6,919 bases of DNA from Bacilli bacterium (GCA_024698845.1 JAILQR010000072.1:1-6919), one strand, 5' to 3'. Counted from the stretch's first letter, positions 1 through 5,377 are shown. Notes: generated from the letters alone by a model not told the origin. Made by a program: numbers and translations.

Positions 1-150
1 CTTGCTTTATATATGTTAATAAGTGCAACACTTACATATGTAGCATTTTACCTTGGAAATAAAATATCCTCTAATATCGAAAATAAATCAAAAATAATAT
101 CAGTCTCTATATTATTTATTTTACTTATAAAAACACTATTAAATATGTAA
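1..150 (+). CDS. C-terminal fragment of a polytopic membrane protein, possibly MntP/YtaF-type
   Basis: Frame 1 is open from the window edge to a TAA at 148-150, giving 49 residues. The visible part is a hydrophobic segment (about residues 1-18), a short loop with YLGNKISSNIENKSK, then a second hydrophobic segment (about 34-47) ending in NM. A helix, a glycine-asparagine-lysine turn (LGNKIS), a charged loop and a terminal helix resemble the end of the MntP/YtaF family of small six-helix membrane proteins (manganese efflux, or the sporulation-associated YtaF). That assignment is inferred from a short fragment only. The protein start lies outside the window. No terminator is visible before the fba promoter, so read-through is possible. 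Confidence 0.5.
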   Translation, partial: LALYMLISATLTYVAFYLGNKISSNIENKSKIISVSILFILLIKTLLNM

Positions 151-168
151 ACTTTTAATCCTCATTTA

Positions 169-197
169 TTGACAAATTATGTATTAAAACATATATT
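169..197 (+). promoter_or_regulatory. sigma-A promoter upstream of fba
   Basis: A perfect -35 hexamer TTGACA (169-174) is followed after exactly 17 nt by TATATT (192-197), one mismatch from the consensus -10. Transcription would start near 203-205, directly at the GGAGG Shine-Dalgarno of fba, leaving a leader of only about 10 nt. The TTG at 169, an apparent upstream start codon for fba, is part of this -35 box. A chance match in A/T-rich DNA is possible, but both boxes and the spacing are very good. Confidence 0.65.
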
Positions 198-203
198 TAA
201 ATT

Positions 204-208
204 GGAGG
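204..208 (+). promoter_or_regulatory. Shine-Dalgarno that decides the fba start
   Basis: GGAGG at 204-208 is the only strong ribosome binding site upstream of the conserved part of fba. The next ATG (209-211) abuts it with no spacer and is out of frame, hitting a TAA after four codons. The in-frame codon at a usable distance is ATT at 214, with a 5-nt spacer. TTG at 202 overlaps the site itself and so cannot be served by it. Confidence 0.6.
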
Positions 209-213
209 ATGTT

Positions 214-1056
214 ATTAACTTAAGAGATATATTATTAAAAGCAAAAACAGAAAAAGATGCAATTCCACAATTTAATATTAATAATCTAGAATGGGCAAAA
301 TACATTTTAGAGGTATGTGAAGAAGAAAAATCACCAGTATTCTTAGGTGTTTCATCTGGAGCAGCTAAATACATGGGAGGTTTTAATGTAGTTGTAGGAA
401 TGGTTAATGGACTTAAAAAAGACTTAAATATAACAGTTCCTGTTATGCTTCATTTAGACCATGCTACATCATACGAGTTATGTAAGTCTGCAGTAGATGC
501 AGGATTTGATTCTATTATGTATGACGGTTCAAAATATAGTTATGAAGAAAATATTGAAACTACTAATAAAGTAAAAGCATACTTAACTAATAATCAACTT
601 CTTGAAGCTGAAATTGGAAAAATTGGTGGAGAAGAAGATGGAATAGCAAGTGAACTTTATTTTACGACATTGGAAGAAGCAAAAGATTTCTTAAGTAAAA
701 CAAGCATCGATATGTTAGCTCCTGCGCTAGGTTCAGTTCATGGAATCTATAAAGGGGAACCTAATATTAAACTTGATGTTATGAAAGATATATTTGAAGA
801 AACTAATATGCCATTAGTTCTTCATGGTGGTAGTGGAATACCTGAGGAAACACTTAAAAAAGCAGTAGAAAATGGTATTTGCAAAGCTAATTTCAATACA
901 GAATTACAACTAGGATGGCATAAAGATGTACTAGAATTTGTTGAAAACAATGAAGAAGTATATGATCCACGTAAGGTGATTTCATCGGGAGAACAAGGAT
1001 TAAAAAATGTAGCAAGAGAATACATAAGAATTCTTGGTTCGAAGGGAAAAGCGTAA
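214..1056 (+). CDS. fba: class II fructose-1,6-bisphosphate aldolase (start codon uncertain, probably ATT)
   Basis: This cytosolic zinc-dependent aldolase splits fructose-1,6-bisphosphate into dihydroxyacetone phosphate and glyceraldehyde-3-phosphate in glycolysis. From the ATT at 214 the product is 280 residues, close to the usual length of about 285. Family hallmarks are FNINNLE near the N-terminus, HLDH (80-83; Asp82 as general acid, His83 as zinc ligand), YDGS with EENI (about 104-114), EAEIG with Glu133, APALGSVHG with zinc ligand His176, VLHGGSGIP with zinc ligand His204, and the phosphate-binding NFNTE (226-230). The family N-terminus (B. subtilis: SMTEMLNTAK) aligns with NLRDILLKAK here, so coding must begin near 214, yet no ATG, GTG or TTG lies there in frame. 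It ends 1 nt before murA and presumably shares its transcript. A tagatose-bisphosphate aldolase is a less likely alternative. Family identity is secure; the start is not. Confidence 0.93.
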   Translation: MNLRDILLKAKTEKDAIPQFNINNLEWAKYILEVCEEEKSPVFLGVSSGAAKYMGGFNVVVGMVNGLKKDLNITVPVMLHLDHATSYELCKSAVDAGFDSIMYDGSKYSYEENIETTNKVKAYLTNNQLLEAEIGKIGGEEDGIASELYFTTLEEAKDFLSKTSIDMLAPALGSVHGIYKGEPNIKLDVMKDIFEETNMPLVLHGGSGIPEETLKKAVENGICKANFNTELQLGWHKDVLEFVENNEEVYDPRKVISSGEQGLKNVAREYIRILGSKGKA

Positions 1057-1057
1057 T

Positions 1058-2311
1058 ATGAAAAGAATTAGTATTAATGGAGGAAATACTTTAAGTGGAA
1101 CTATAAATATAACTGGTGCAAAAAATAGTGCTGTTGCACTAATCCCTGCATCAGTATTATGTGATGAACAAACAACTATCTATAATGTTCCTAACATTAG
1201 TGATAGAGACGCATTAATAGATATTTTAAACTGTCTTAATTGCGAGACAAGTGTTAATAATGATTTAGTAAAAATCGATTCATCTAAATGTGAAAATAAG
1301 CAAATATCTTTGGAACTTAGTAAGAAAATGAGGGCTTCATATTATTTTATGGGTGCTTTATTATCTAAGTTTAAACATGTTGAAATGTATTTTCCAGGAG
1401 GATGTAATATAGGTAAAAGACCTATAGATATACATATAAAAGGTTTTGAAGCACTAGGAGCTACTGTTAAAATTAAAGGTGATTTATATACTATAGATGC
1501 TGAAAACTTAAAGGGTACAAATATAACACTAGATTTTGCTAGTGTAGGAGCTACTATAAATATAATGCTTGCTGCAGTTAAAGCAGAAGGTAGAACAGTA
1601 ATTAGAAATGCTGCTAGGGAAGCAGAAATAGTTAATATAGCTACATTCCTAAATAATATGGGTGCTAAGATTACTGGTGCGGGAACAAGTGTTATCAGAA
1701 TAGAAGGAGTTGATTATCTTCATCGAGCAATGATTGAAGTAATACCTGATAGAATAGAAGCGGGTACTTATATCATTCTTGGAGCTATGATAGGTAATGA
1801 ACTTAAAATAAATAATATTATTCCAGAACATATTGATGCTTTATTATCTAAATTAAGAGAAATGAATGTTAAATATCTACTTGAAGAAAATAGTGTAACT
1901 ATTTCTAAAGCAGAAAATGTAAGAGCTGCTAACATAAAAACAGCAGTATACCCTGGTTTCCCAACTGACATTGCCCAACCAATGATGGTTTTACTTACTC
2001 AAGCTAATGGAGTATCTATGTATGAAGAAACAATCTGGGAAAACAGAATGGGACATGTTAAACATCTAGTTAATATGGGTGCTAACATAAAAAACGGAAA
2101 TACTAATGCAGTAGTTATAGGTCCAACACCACTATATGGTGCAGATGTAGAAGCTACAGATTTACGAGGCGGAGCTGCAATGGTTTTAGCAGGATTAATA
2201 GCTGAAGGAACTACAAAAGTAACATCTATAGAACATATATTAAGAGGTTACGATAATATTATTAATAAACTTAAAAATGTCGGTGCAGATATTAAAATTG
2301 AAGAATATTAA
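1058..2311 (+). CDS. murA: UDP-N-acetylglucosamine 1-carboxyvinyltransferase (MurA/MurZ)
   Basis: MurA transfers enolpyruvate from phosphoenolpyruvate to UDP-GlcNAc, the first committed step of peptidoglycan synthesis, in the cytosol. The 417-residue product has the full family length. Visible hallmarks are GAKNSA with Lys22, MRAS with Arg92, the active-site loop PGGCNIGKRPID with catalytic Cys116 (the residue fosfomycin alkylates) and Arg121, PGFPTDIAQP with catalytic Asp304, and DLRGGAAMVLAGL with Arg370. The start is ATG 1058, giving MKRISINGG, preceded by GAAGGG at 1041-1046 inside the fba end. A TTG at 1034 would add eight residues inside fba and is not needed. Only 1 nt separates it from the fba stop, so translational coupling is likely. 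Pairing with fba mirrors the B. subtilis fbaA-murZ neighbourhood, suggesting the MurZ (MurAB) paralogue; which paralogue it is remains an inference. No terminator is visible after it. Confidence 0.97.
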   Translation: MKRISINGGNTLSGTINITGAKNSAVALIPASVLCDEQTTIYNVPNISDRDALIDILNCLNCETSVNNDLVKIDSSKCENKQISLELSKKMRASYYFMGALLSKFKHVEMYFPGGCNIGKRPIDIHIKGFEALGATVKIKGDLYTIDAENLKGTNITLDFASVGATINIMLAAVKAEGRTVIRNAAREAEIVNIATFLNNMGAKITGAGTSVIRIEGVDYLHRAMIEVIPDRIEAGTYIILGAMIGNELKINNIIPEHIDALLSKLREMNVKYLLEENSVTISKAENVRAANIKTAVYPGFPTDIAQPMMVLLTQANGVSMYEETIWENRMGHVKHLVNMGANIKNGNTNAVVIGPTPLYGADVEATDLRGGAAMVLAGLIAEGTTKVTSIEHILRGYDNIINKLKNVGADIKIEEY

Positions 2312-2344
2312 TAATCAATAGAAAATTATAAAAAAATGCAAAAC

Positions 2345-2373
2345 TTGACATAAATGTGTAAATATGGTATTAT
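2345..2373 (+). promoter_or_regulatory. strong extended -10 promoter for the OLE-like RNA
   Basis: A perfect TTGACA (2345-2350), a 17-nt spacer and TATTAT (2368-2373) preceded by TGG (2365-2367) form a near-ideal sigma-A promoter with an extended -10. Transcription should start near 2380. That coincides with the first base of the helix closing the whole downstream RNA, so promoter and RNA boundary support each other. Confidence 0.85.
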
Positions 2374-2378
2374 TTGTT

Positions 2379-2886
2379 CATACATGTGGAGCACTATTCT
2401 AGTCGCATATGTTGTTTGAAGGTAGGGCTAAAAATCTACCAATCGTGTGAAGACACTTTGTATATATGCTTCATCCGCCCAGGTTGGGGCAGTATATGAT
2501 TTAAAGATTAAGGAAAGTTATAATGGCATATAACCTTAAGTCCTTTTTCTACGTCACTTTCATTTAAACACGTGTCGTGAGTGATTATGTGGGATAAACC
2601 TATAAGAATACTGCTAATGATCAAGCAATACATTCGTTTTGAAAACATAGTTGCAAAAGCGAATAAGAACAGCCTCTATTCGTCAGGGAAAACCTCTAGA
2701 GTGTATATATTGTAAGTATTAAAGTATGGACTAAGTGGCAATCGAGTATTGTTAACGATCGATATTTAAAAGTTGCAATAGATTCTGTAATGAGAAATCG
2801 CCTAAGGGTAACTGAGGGAGAGAATCTAGAGAAATTCAACTCGACCTAAGCCATAAAATTGATTTACGATATACCATTTATGTATT
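2379..2886 (+). ncRNA. OLE-type large structured RNA (about 508 nt)
   Basis: This is a gene-free stretch with no long ORF, base composition visibly richer in G/C than its flanks, and dense pairing. A closing helix joins 2379-2389 to 2874-2885 (GU pair and two-base bulge included). Local hairpins: 2421-2425/2436-2440, 2445-2448/2453-2456 (loop GAAG), 2508-2512/2535-2539, 2554-2558/2580-2584 capped by 2569-2572/2576-2579, and 2660-2665/2677-2682. Near the 3' end, TGGC 2736-2739 pairs with 2850-2853, and TCGAG 2742-2746 with 2840-2844. The latter encloses 2747-2751/2776-2780 and 2779-2786/2821-2828 as a three-way junction. Size, complexity, own promoter and the adjacent oapA-like gene match OLE RNA, which forms a membrane ribonucleoprotein with OapA. 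Known examples are about 600 nt, so this one is somewhat short. There is no terminator before oapA, so the RNA may be processed from, or read through into, the oapA message. Identity rests on context and fold, not on an alignment. Confidence 0.8.
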
Positions 2887-2911
2887 CAAAGAACTTTATC
2901 TGGGAGGTTAT

Positions 2912-3427
2912 ATGAAAGAATTAGCTTGGCCCATTAAAGTTTTTTTTATTACTTTTTTATTGGCTGCTATTTTTAGTGGAGCAACAAATTTATTAGCTGA
3001 TTTTAATGCTATAGCACTAAGTATAGTGCTTATATGTGTTATATTTATCGGTATAGTATTTGATATGATAGGGGTTGCAGCATTAACTAGTAAAAAAGAA
3101 AACTTTCATGCAATGGCATCTAAAAAAATTAAAGGGGCTAAAGAAGCCATTAATTTATTAAATAATGCGACTACAGTTGCAACTATATGTAATGACGTAG
3201 TAGGCGATATTTGTGGTATTATAAGTGGTGGATTTGGGGCAGTATTATCAATTTCTATTGCTGCTAATACAAGTTTATCAGTTGTAGTATCTACGATAAT
3301 TGTAACTGCAGTAATCTCTGGTCTTACTGTTGGTGGCAAGTCTTATGGTAAAATAAGAGCCACTAAGAATGCGGATAAGATCATATTTAGAGTTGCAAAA
3401 ATAAAGAAAATGTTAAGTATTAAATAG
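2912..3427 (+). CDS. oapA: OLE-associated membrane protein OapA
   Basis: The 171-residue protein has about four membrane segments (roughly 8-28, 34-57, 101-118 and 122-142) and a basic C-terminal tail (KIRATKNADK, KIKKM) that could contact RNA. Between segments 2 and 3 lies a conserved-looking soluble stretch with FHAMASKK (65-72), KGAKEAI (74-80) and NDVVGDICGIISG (94-106). The last contains a DxxxD motif at Asp95-Asp99. OapA proteins are membrane proteins that bind OLE RNA and carry an essential DxxxD motif whose mutation mimics loss of the RNP; similar motifs occur in magnesium-handling proteins. The gene follows the OLE-like RNA by 25 nt, the usual OLE-oapA arrangement. ATG 2912 is preceded by GGGAGG at 2902-2907, a rather short 4-nt spacing. 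A generic small membrane protein is the alternative, but the pairing with the RNA makes OapA much more likely. Confidence 0.85.
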   Translation: MKELAWPIKVFFITFLLAAIFSGATNLLADFNAIALSIVLICVIFIGIVFDMIGVAALTSKKENFHAMASKKIKGAKEAINLLNNATTVATICNDVVGDICGIISGGFGAVLSISIAANTSLSVVVSTIIVTAVISGLTVGGKSYGKIRATKNADKIIFRVAKIKKMLSIK

Positions 3428-3435
3428 TTTTGTGC

Positions 3436-3463
3436 TTGATAATGAGTAAAAGTATGATATAAT
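3436..3463 (+). promoter_or_regulatory. extended -10 promoter of rpmE
   Basis: TTGATA (3436-3441), a 16-nt spacer and a perfect TATAAT (3458-3463) preceded by TGA (3455-3457) form a strong sigma-A promoter. Transcription should start near 3470, giving rpmE a leader of about 53 nt. The -10 box sits inside an inverted repeat, listed separately. Confidence 0.8.
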
Positions 3464-3467
3464 ACTT
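3450..3467 (+). repeat. inverted repeat spanning the rpmE -10 box
   Basis: AAGTAT (3450-3455) and ATACTT (3462-3467) are perfect 6-bp inverted arms around the 6-nt centre GATATA. The repeat covers the extended -10 element, where a repressor could act. In such A/T-rich DNA a short palindrome may be chance, and no regulator is identified. Confidence 0.3.
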
Positions 3468-3483
3468 AAGCGAAAGAAAAAAA

Positions 3484-3505
3484 CTATGTTATGGATGTAA
3501 CATGG
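3484..3505 (+). promoter_or_regulatory. leader hairpin in rpmE 5' UTR, possible L31 autoregulatory element
   Basis: Bases 3484-3491 pair with 3498-3505 over 8 bp (one G-U pair) around the 6-nt loop TGGATG. The hairpin ends three bases before the AAAGGAGA ribosome binding site (3508-3515) of rpmE. L31 leaders with autoregulatory hairpins are described in several bacterial groups, including Firmicutes. The position fits such a site, but whether this is the described Firmicutes motif cannot be decided by eye. Confidence 0.5.
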
Positions 3506-3522
3506 CGAAAGGAGAGTATCAG

Positions 3523-3741
3523 ATGAAGAAAAATATCCATCCTGAACTTAAAGATTGTACAGTAACATGTGCTTGTGGAGCATCATTCAAAACTAAATCA
3601 ACTAAAGATTCAATCAATGTTGAAGTTTGCAGTGAATGTCATCCATTCTATACTGGAAAACAAGGACGTAACAAAAAAACAGGAAATATTGAAAAATTTA
3701 ATCGTAAATATGGATTAGATAAAGATAATAAAGCAGCATAA
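3523..3741 (+). CDS. rpmE: 50S ribosomal protein L31, zinc-binding type
   Basis: This small basic protein of the large ribosomal subunit takes part in an intersubunit bridge. The 72-residue product has the four zinc-ligand cysteines of the C+ type: Cys16 and Cys18 (CAC), then Cys36 and Cys39 (CSEC). The conserved HPFYTGKQ follows at 40-47 and a lysine-rich tail ends it. ATG 3523 was chosen because AAAGGAGA (3508-3515) lies 7 nt upstream and the product then starts MKKNIHPEL, as in the family. An in-frame ATG at 3502 lies within the leader hairpin and lacks a binding site. The gene is monocistronic by sequence, with its own promoter and a terminator overlapping the stop. In B. subtilis rpmE follows rho in the same fba-murZ neighbourhood; here rho is absent. 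Confidence 0.97.
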   Translation: MKKNIHPELKDCTVTCACGASFKTKSTKDSINVEVCSECHPFYTGKQGRNKKTGNIEKFNRKYGLDKDNKAA

Positions 3742-3755
3742 CATGTTGCTTTTTT
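3730..3755 (+). terminator. intrinsic terminator overlapping the rpmE stop codon
   Basis: The stem AAGCAGCAT (3731-3739) pairs with ATGTTGCTT (3743-3751) over 9 bp with one G-U pair and a 3-nt loop, AAC. A3730-T3752 can extend it. The T-run continues to 3755. The 5' arm is the last coding bases of rpmE, and the stop codon (3739-3741) lies at the loop. Confidence 0.8.
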
Positions 3756-3798
3756 ATTTTATTTATGGTAATTATTAAGAGGAAGGGCATGATTAATT

Positions 3799-4254
3799 TT
3801 GAAAATATATATTGCGTGTGATCACAAAGGTGTAGAACTTAAAAATCAAATAATAAATTATCTAACAAATAACGGAATAAGTATTATAGATATAGGGCTA
3901 GAAAATCATGATGCAGATGACTATCCAGACTTTGCTTTTAAAGTATGTGAAAAAGTTATCGAAGACGAAGAAAATCTTGGTATTTTAATTTGTGGTAACG
4001 GTATTGGAATGAGTATTGCAGCAAATAAAGTTAAGGGTATTAGAGCTGCGCGTGCAGTTACAGTAGATGATGCATTTAAAGCTAAAAACCATAATGGAGC
4101 TAATGTTCTTGCTTTAAGTAGTGAAGTTGATATTGCAACAACTAAAGAAATAATTGATACCTTTATTATTACTAAAAGTGCCACCGATGAAAGATTTATT
4201 AGACGTATAGATAAGATTTCATCATACGAAACAGGTAATAATAATGAATTATAA
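3799..4254 (+). CDS. rpiB: ribose-5-phosphate isomerase B (RpiB/LacAB family)
   Basis: This cytosolic isomerase interconverts ribose-5-phosphate and ribulose-5-phosphate in the pentose phosphate pathway. The 151-residue product has the family length. Visible motifs are ACDHKG (Asp8, His9) for substrate binding, DYPDFA (41-46), ICGNGIGMSIAANK with the catalytic Cys65 and the phosphate-binding glycines, KGIRAA (79-84), NHNGANVLALS (97-107), and DERFIRRI near the C-terminus. The start is TTG 3799, giving MKIYIACDHKG as in relatives, with GGAAGGG at 3781-3787 upstream (11-nt spacing). An ATG at 3789 is in another frame and stops after ten codons. It follows the rpmE terminator and leads a tight cluster with DUF1146 and spoIID. 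No convincing promoter is visible in the 43-nt gap. A LacA/LacB sugar isomerase is possible but there is no lactose or tagatose context. Confidence 0.93.
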   Translation: MKIYIACDHKGVELKNQIINYLTNNGISIIDIGLENHDADDYPDFAFKVCEKVIEDEENLGILICGNGIGMSIAANKVKGIRAARAVTVDDAFKAKNHNGANVLALSSEVDIATTKEIIDTFIITKSATDERFIRRIDKISSYETGNNNEL

Positions 4255-4441
4255 AACATATATTTATATTGTAAGTGTACTTATATCAACATTTGCAATT
4301 TCAGGAATTAACTTTAATAATTTCTTTAAAAACAAGAGAGAAATAGAAGCAAAAATATTTGTTACTCTACTATCTCTTGCATTAGGTTACTTAGTTGGAA
4401 CTTTTATAATTACATTTATTGAGTGCAGTAAGATAATATAA
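4244..4441 (+). CDS. DUF1146 (YwzB-like) small membrane protein
   Basis: The 65-residue protein has two membrane helices (about 4-22 and 38-60) linked by a charged loop (FFKNKREIEAK). The loop followed by a helix ending in LALGYLVGTFI matches DUF1146, typified by B. subtilis YwzB. Its function is unknown. It begins 11 bp inside the end of rpiB with only a weak AGG (4233-4235), which suggests translational coupling. The spoIID ribosome binding site overlaps its stop codon. In B. subtilis ywzB also lies just upstream of a block containing spoIID and spoIIQ, so the association is old and supports the assignment. Confidence 0.8.
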   Translation: MNYKTYIYIVSVLISTFAISGINFNNFFKNKREIEAKIFVTLLSLALGYLVGTFIITFIECSKII

Positions 4442-4450
4442 GGAGATTAC

Positions 4451-5329
4451 ATGACTAATAAATTACTATCATTTACTTTAGTGGTACTATTATTAACTTT
4501 ATTTATTGTTAAACCAGTAAATAAAGTTATAAATACTTATAAACATCTATATACTAAACAAGATGATATTAATTTAGTTAAAATAAAATTAGAAAATTAT
4601 GTTATTGGAGTAGTAGCAGCAGAAATGCCTGCTACTTTTTCTATTGAAGCATTAAAAGCACAAGCAGTGGCATCAAGAACTTATGCATATAAAAAGTTAT
4701 TAGAAAATAAATATACGGTTAATGATTTGTATAGTGATTTAGGGCAATCATATTTAAATGATGAAAAATTAAAGGAAAAATGGGATGATAAATATGAATA
4801 TTATTTAAATATTATAAAAAGTGCAGTTACAGAAACTAATGGTGAAGTAATAACATATAACAGTGAACCTATAAATGCATATTATTATTCTATGAGTAAC
4901 GGAAAATCAGAAGATTCTAAATATGTTTTTGGAGAAGAACCATACTTAAAAGTAGTAGATATTCCATCTGATAAAGATAATATTAACAACTTATCAACAA
5001 AAGAATTTACTATAGATGAATTTAAAAACTTACTAAGCATAGAAGGCGATATTAAAATAGGTAATATTGAAAGGTTGGATACAAATCATATTAACAAAAT
5101 AACAATTTCAAATAAAGAATATAAGGGTACAGAATTGAGAAAAATTCTTGATATTAAATCCACCGACTTTGATATAGTTATCACGGATAAAGTAATAGTT
5201 ACAACTAGGGGATATGGACATGGTGTAGGTATGAGTCAATATGGCGCTAATAGTTTAGCAAAAGAAGGAAAAAATTATATGGAAATTCTAAATTATTTTT
5301 ATAAGGATATTATGATAGAAAAAATATAA
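4451..5329 (+). CDS. spoIID: stage II sporulation protein D, peptidoglycan lytic transglycosylase
   Basis: SpoIID is a membrane-anchored lytic transglycosylase of the DMP engulfment machinery. It cleaves glycan strands stripped of their peptides so that the mother cell can engulf the forespore. The 292-residue product has an N-terminal membrane anchor (about 5-21), LENYVIGVVAAEMPATF with the presumed catalytic Glu58, EALKAQAVASRTYAY (66-80), YYYSMSNGKSED (144-155) at the position of the family's HSTSGG-type segment, and the C-terminal RGYGHGVGMSQYGANSLAKEG (253-273) followed by NYFY. AAGGAG at 4440-4445 overlaps the upstream stop and lies 5 nt before ATG 4451. The usual partners SpoIIP and SpoIIM are not in the window. 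The length is a little below that of B. subtilis SpoIID (about 340). Assignment is firm from the motifs and the spoIIQ neighbour. Confidence 0.95.
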   Translation: MTNKLLSFTLVVLLLTLFIVKPVNKVINTYKHLYTKQDDINLVKIKLENYVIGVVAAEMPATFSIEALKAQAVASRTYAYKKLLENKYTVNDLYSDLGQSYLNDEKLKEKWDDKYEYYLNIIKSAVTETNGEVITYNSEPINAYYYSMSNGKSEDSKYVFGEEPYLKVVDIPSDKDNINNLSTKEFTIDEFKNLLSIEGDIKIGNIERLDTNHINKITISNKEYKGTELRKILDIKSTDFDIVITDKVIVTTRGYGHGVGMSQYGANSLAKEGKNYMEILNYFYKDIMIEKI

Positions 5330-5359
5330 GTATAAATATATGATTCTTGCCCATAATTT
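5330..5359 (+). promoter_or_regulatory. candidate sporulation-sigma promoter of spoIIQ
   Basis: GTATA at 5330-5334 and CATAATTT at 5352-5359 are separated by 17 nt. This resembles sigma-G/sigma-F sites (GnATA, CATnnTA) and also a sigma-E arrangement (GTATAAAT, 14 nt, CATAATTT). In B. subtilis spoIIQ is made in the forespore under sigma-F. The match is imperfect and the region is very A/T-rich, so this is tentative. Confidence 0.35.
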
Positions 5360-5377
5360 AACTAGAAAGGTGATATT

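Noticed and set aside
169..213. TTG at 169 as the fba start (15 extra residues)
   Set aside because: The codon is part of a consensus -35 box, has no ribosome binding site upstream, and would lie before the predicted transcript start. The added residues do not resemble aldolase N-termini.
1034..1057. TTG at 1034 as the murA start
   Set aside because: ATG 1058 gives the canonical MurA N-terminus, and the extra eight residues lie inside fba.
2379..2886. tmRNA, RNase P RNA, 6S RNA or group I/II intron as the identity of the structured RNA
   Set aside because: No tRNA-like acceptor end with CCA or tag reading frame, no recognisable RNase P core motifs, too long and too branched for 6S RNA, and no interrupted gene or intron-encoded protein. 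The adjacent OapA-like gene favours OLE.
3502..3522. ATG at 3502 as the rpmE start
   Set aside because: It lies in the leader hairpin without a ribosome binding site, while ATG 3523 has a good one and the family N-terminus.
3921..4259. 112-codon open frame on the - strand
   Set aside because: It is fully antisense to rpiB, whose motifs are unambiguous; it shows no domain of its own. The other - strand frames over fba, murA and oapA are also shadows.
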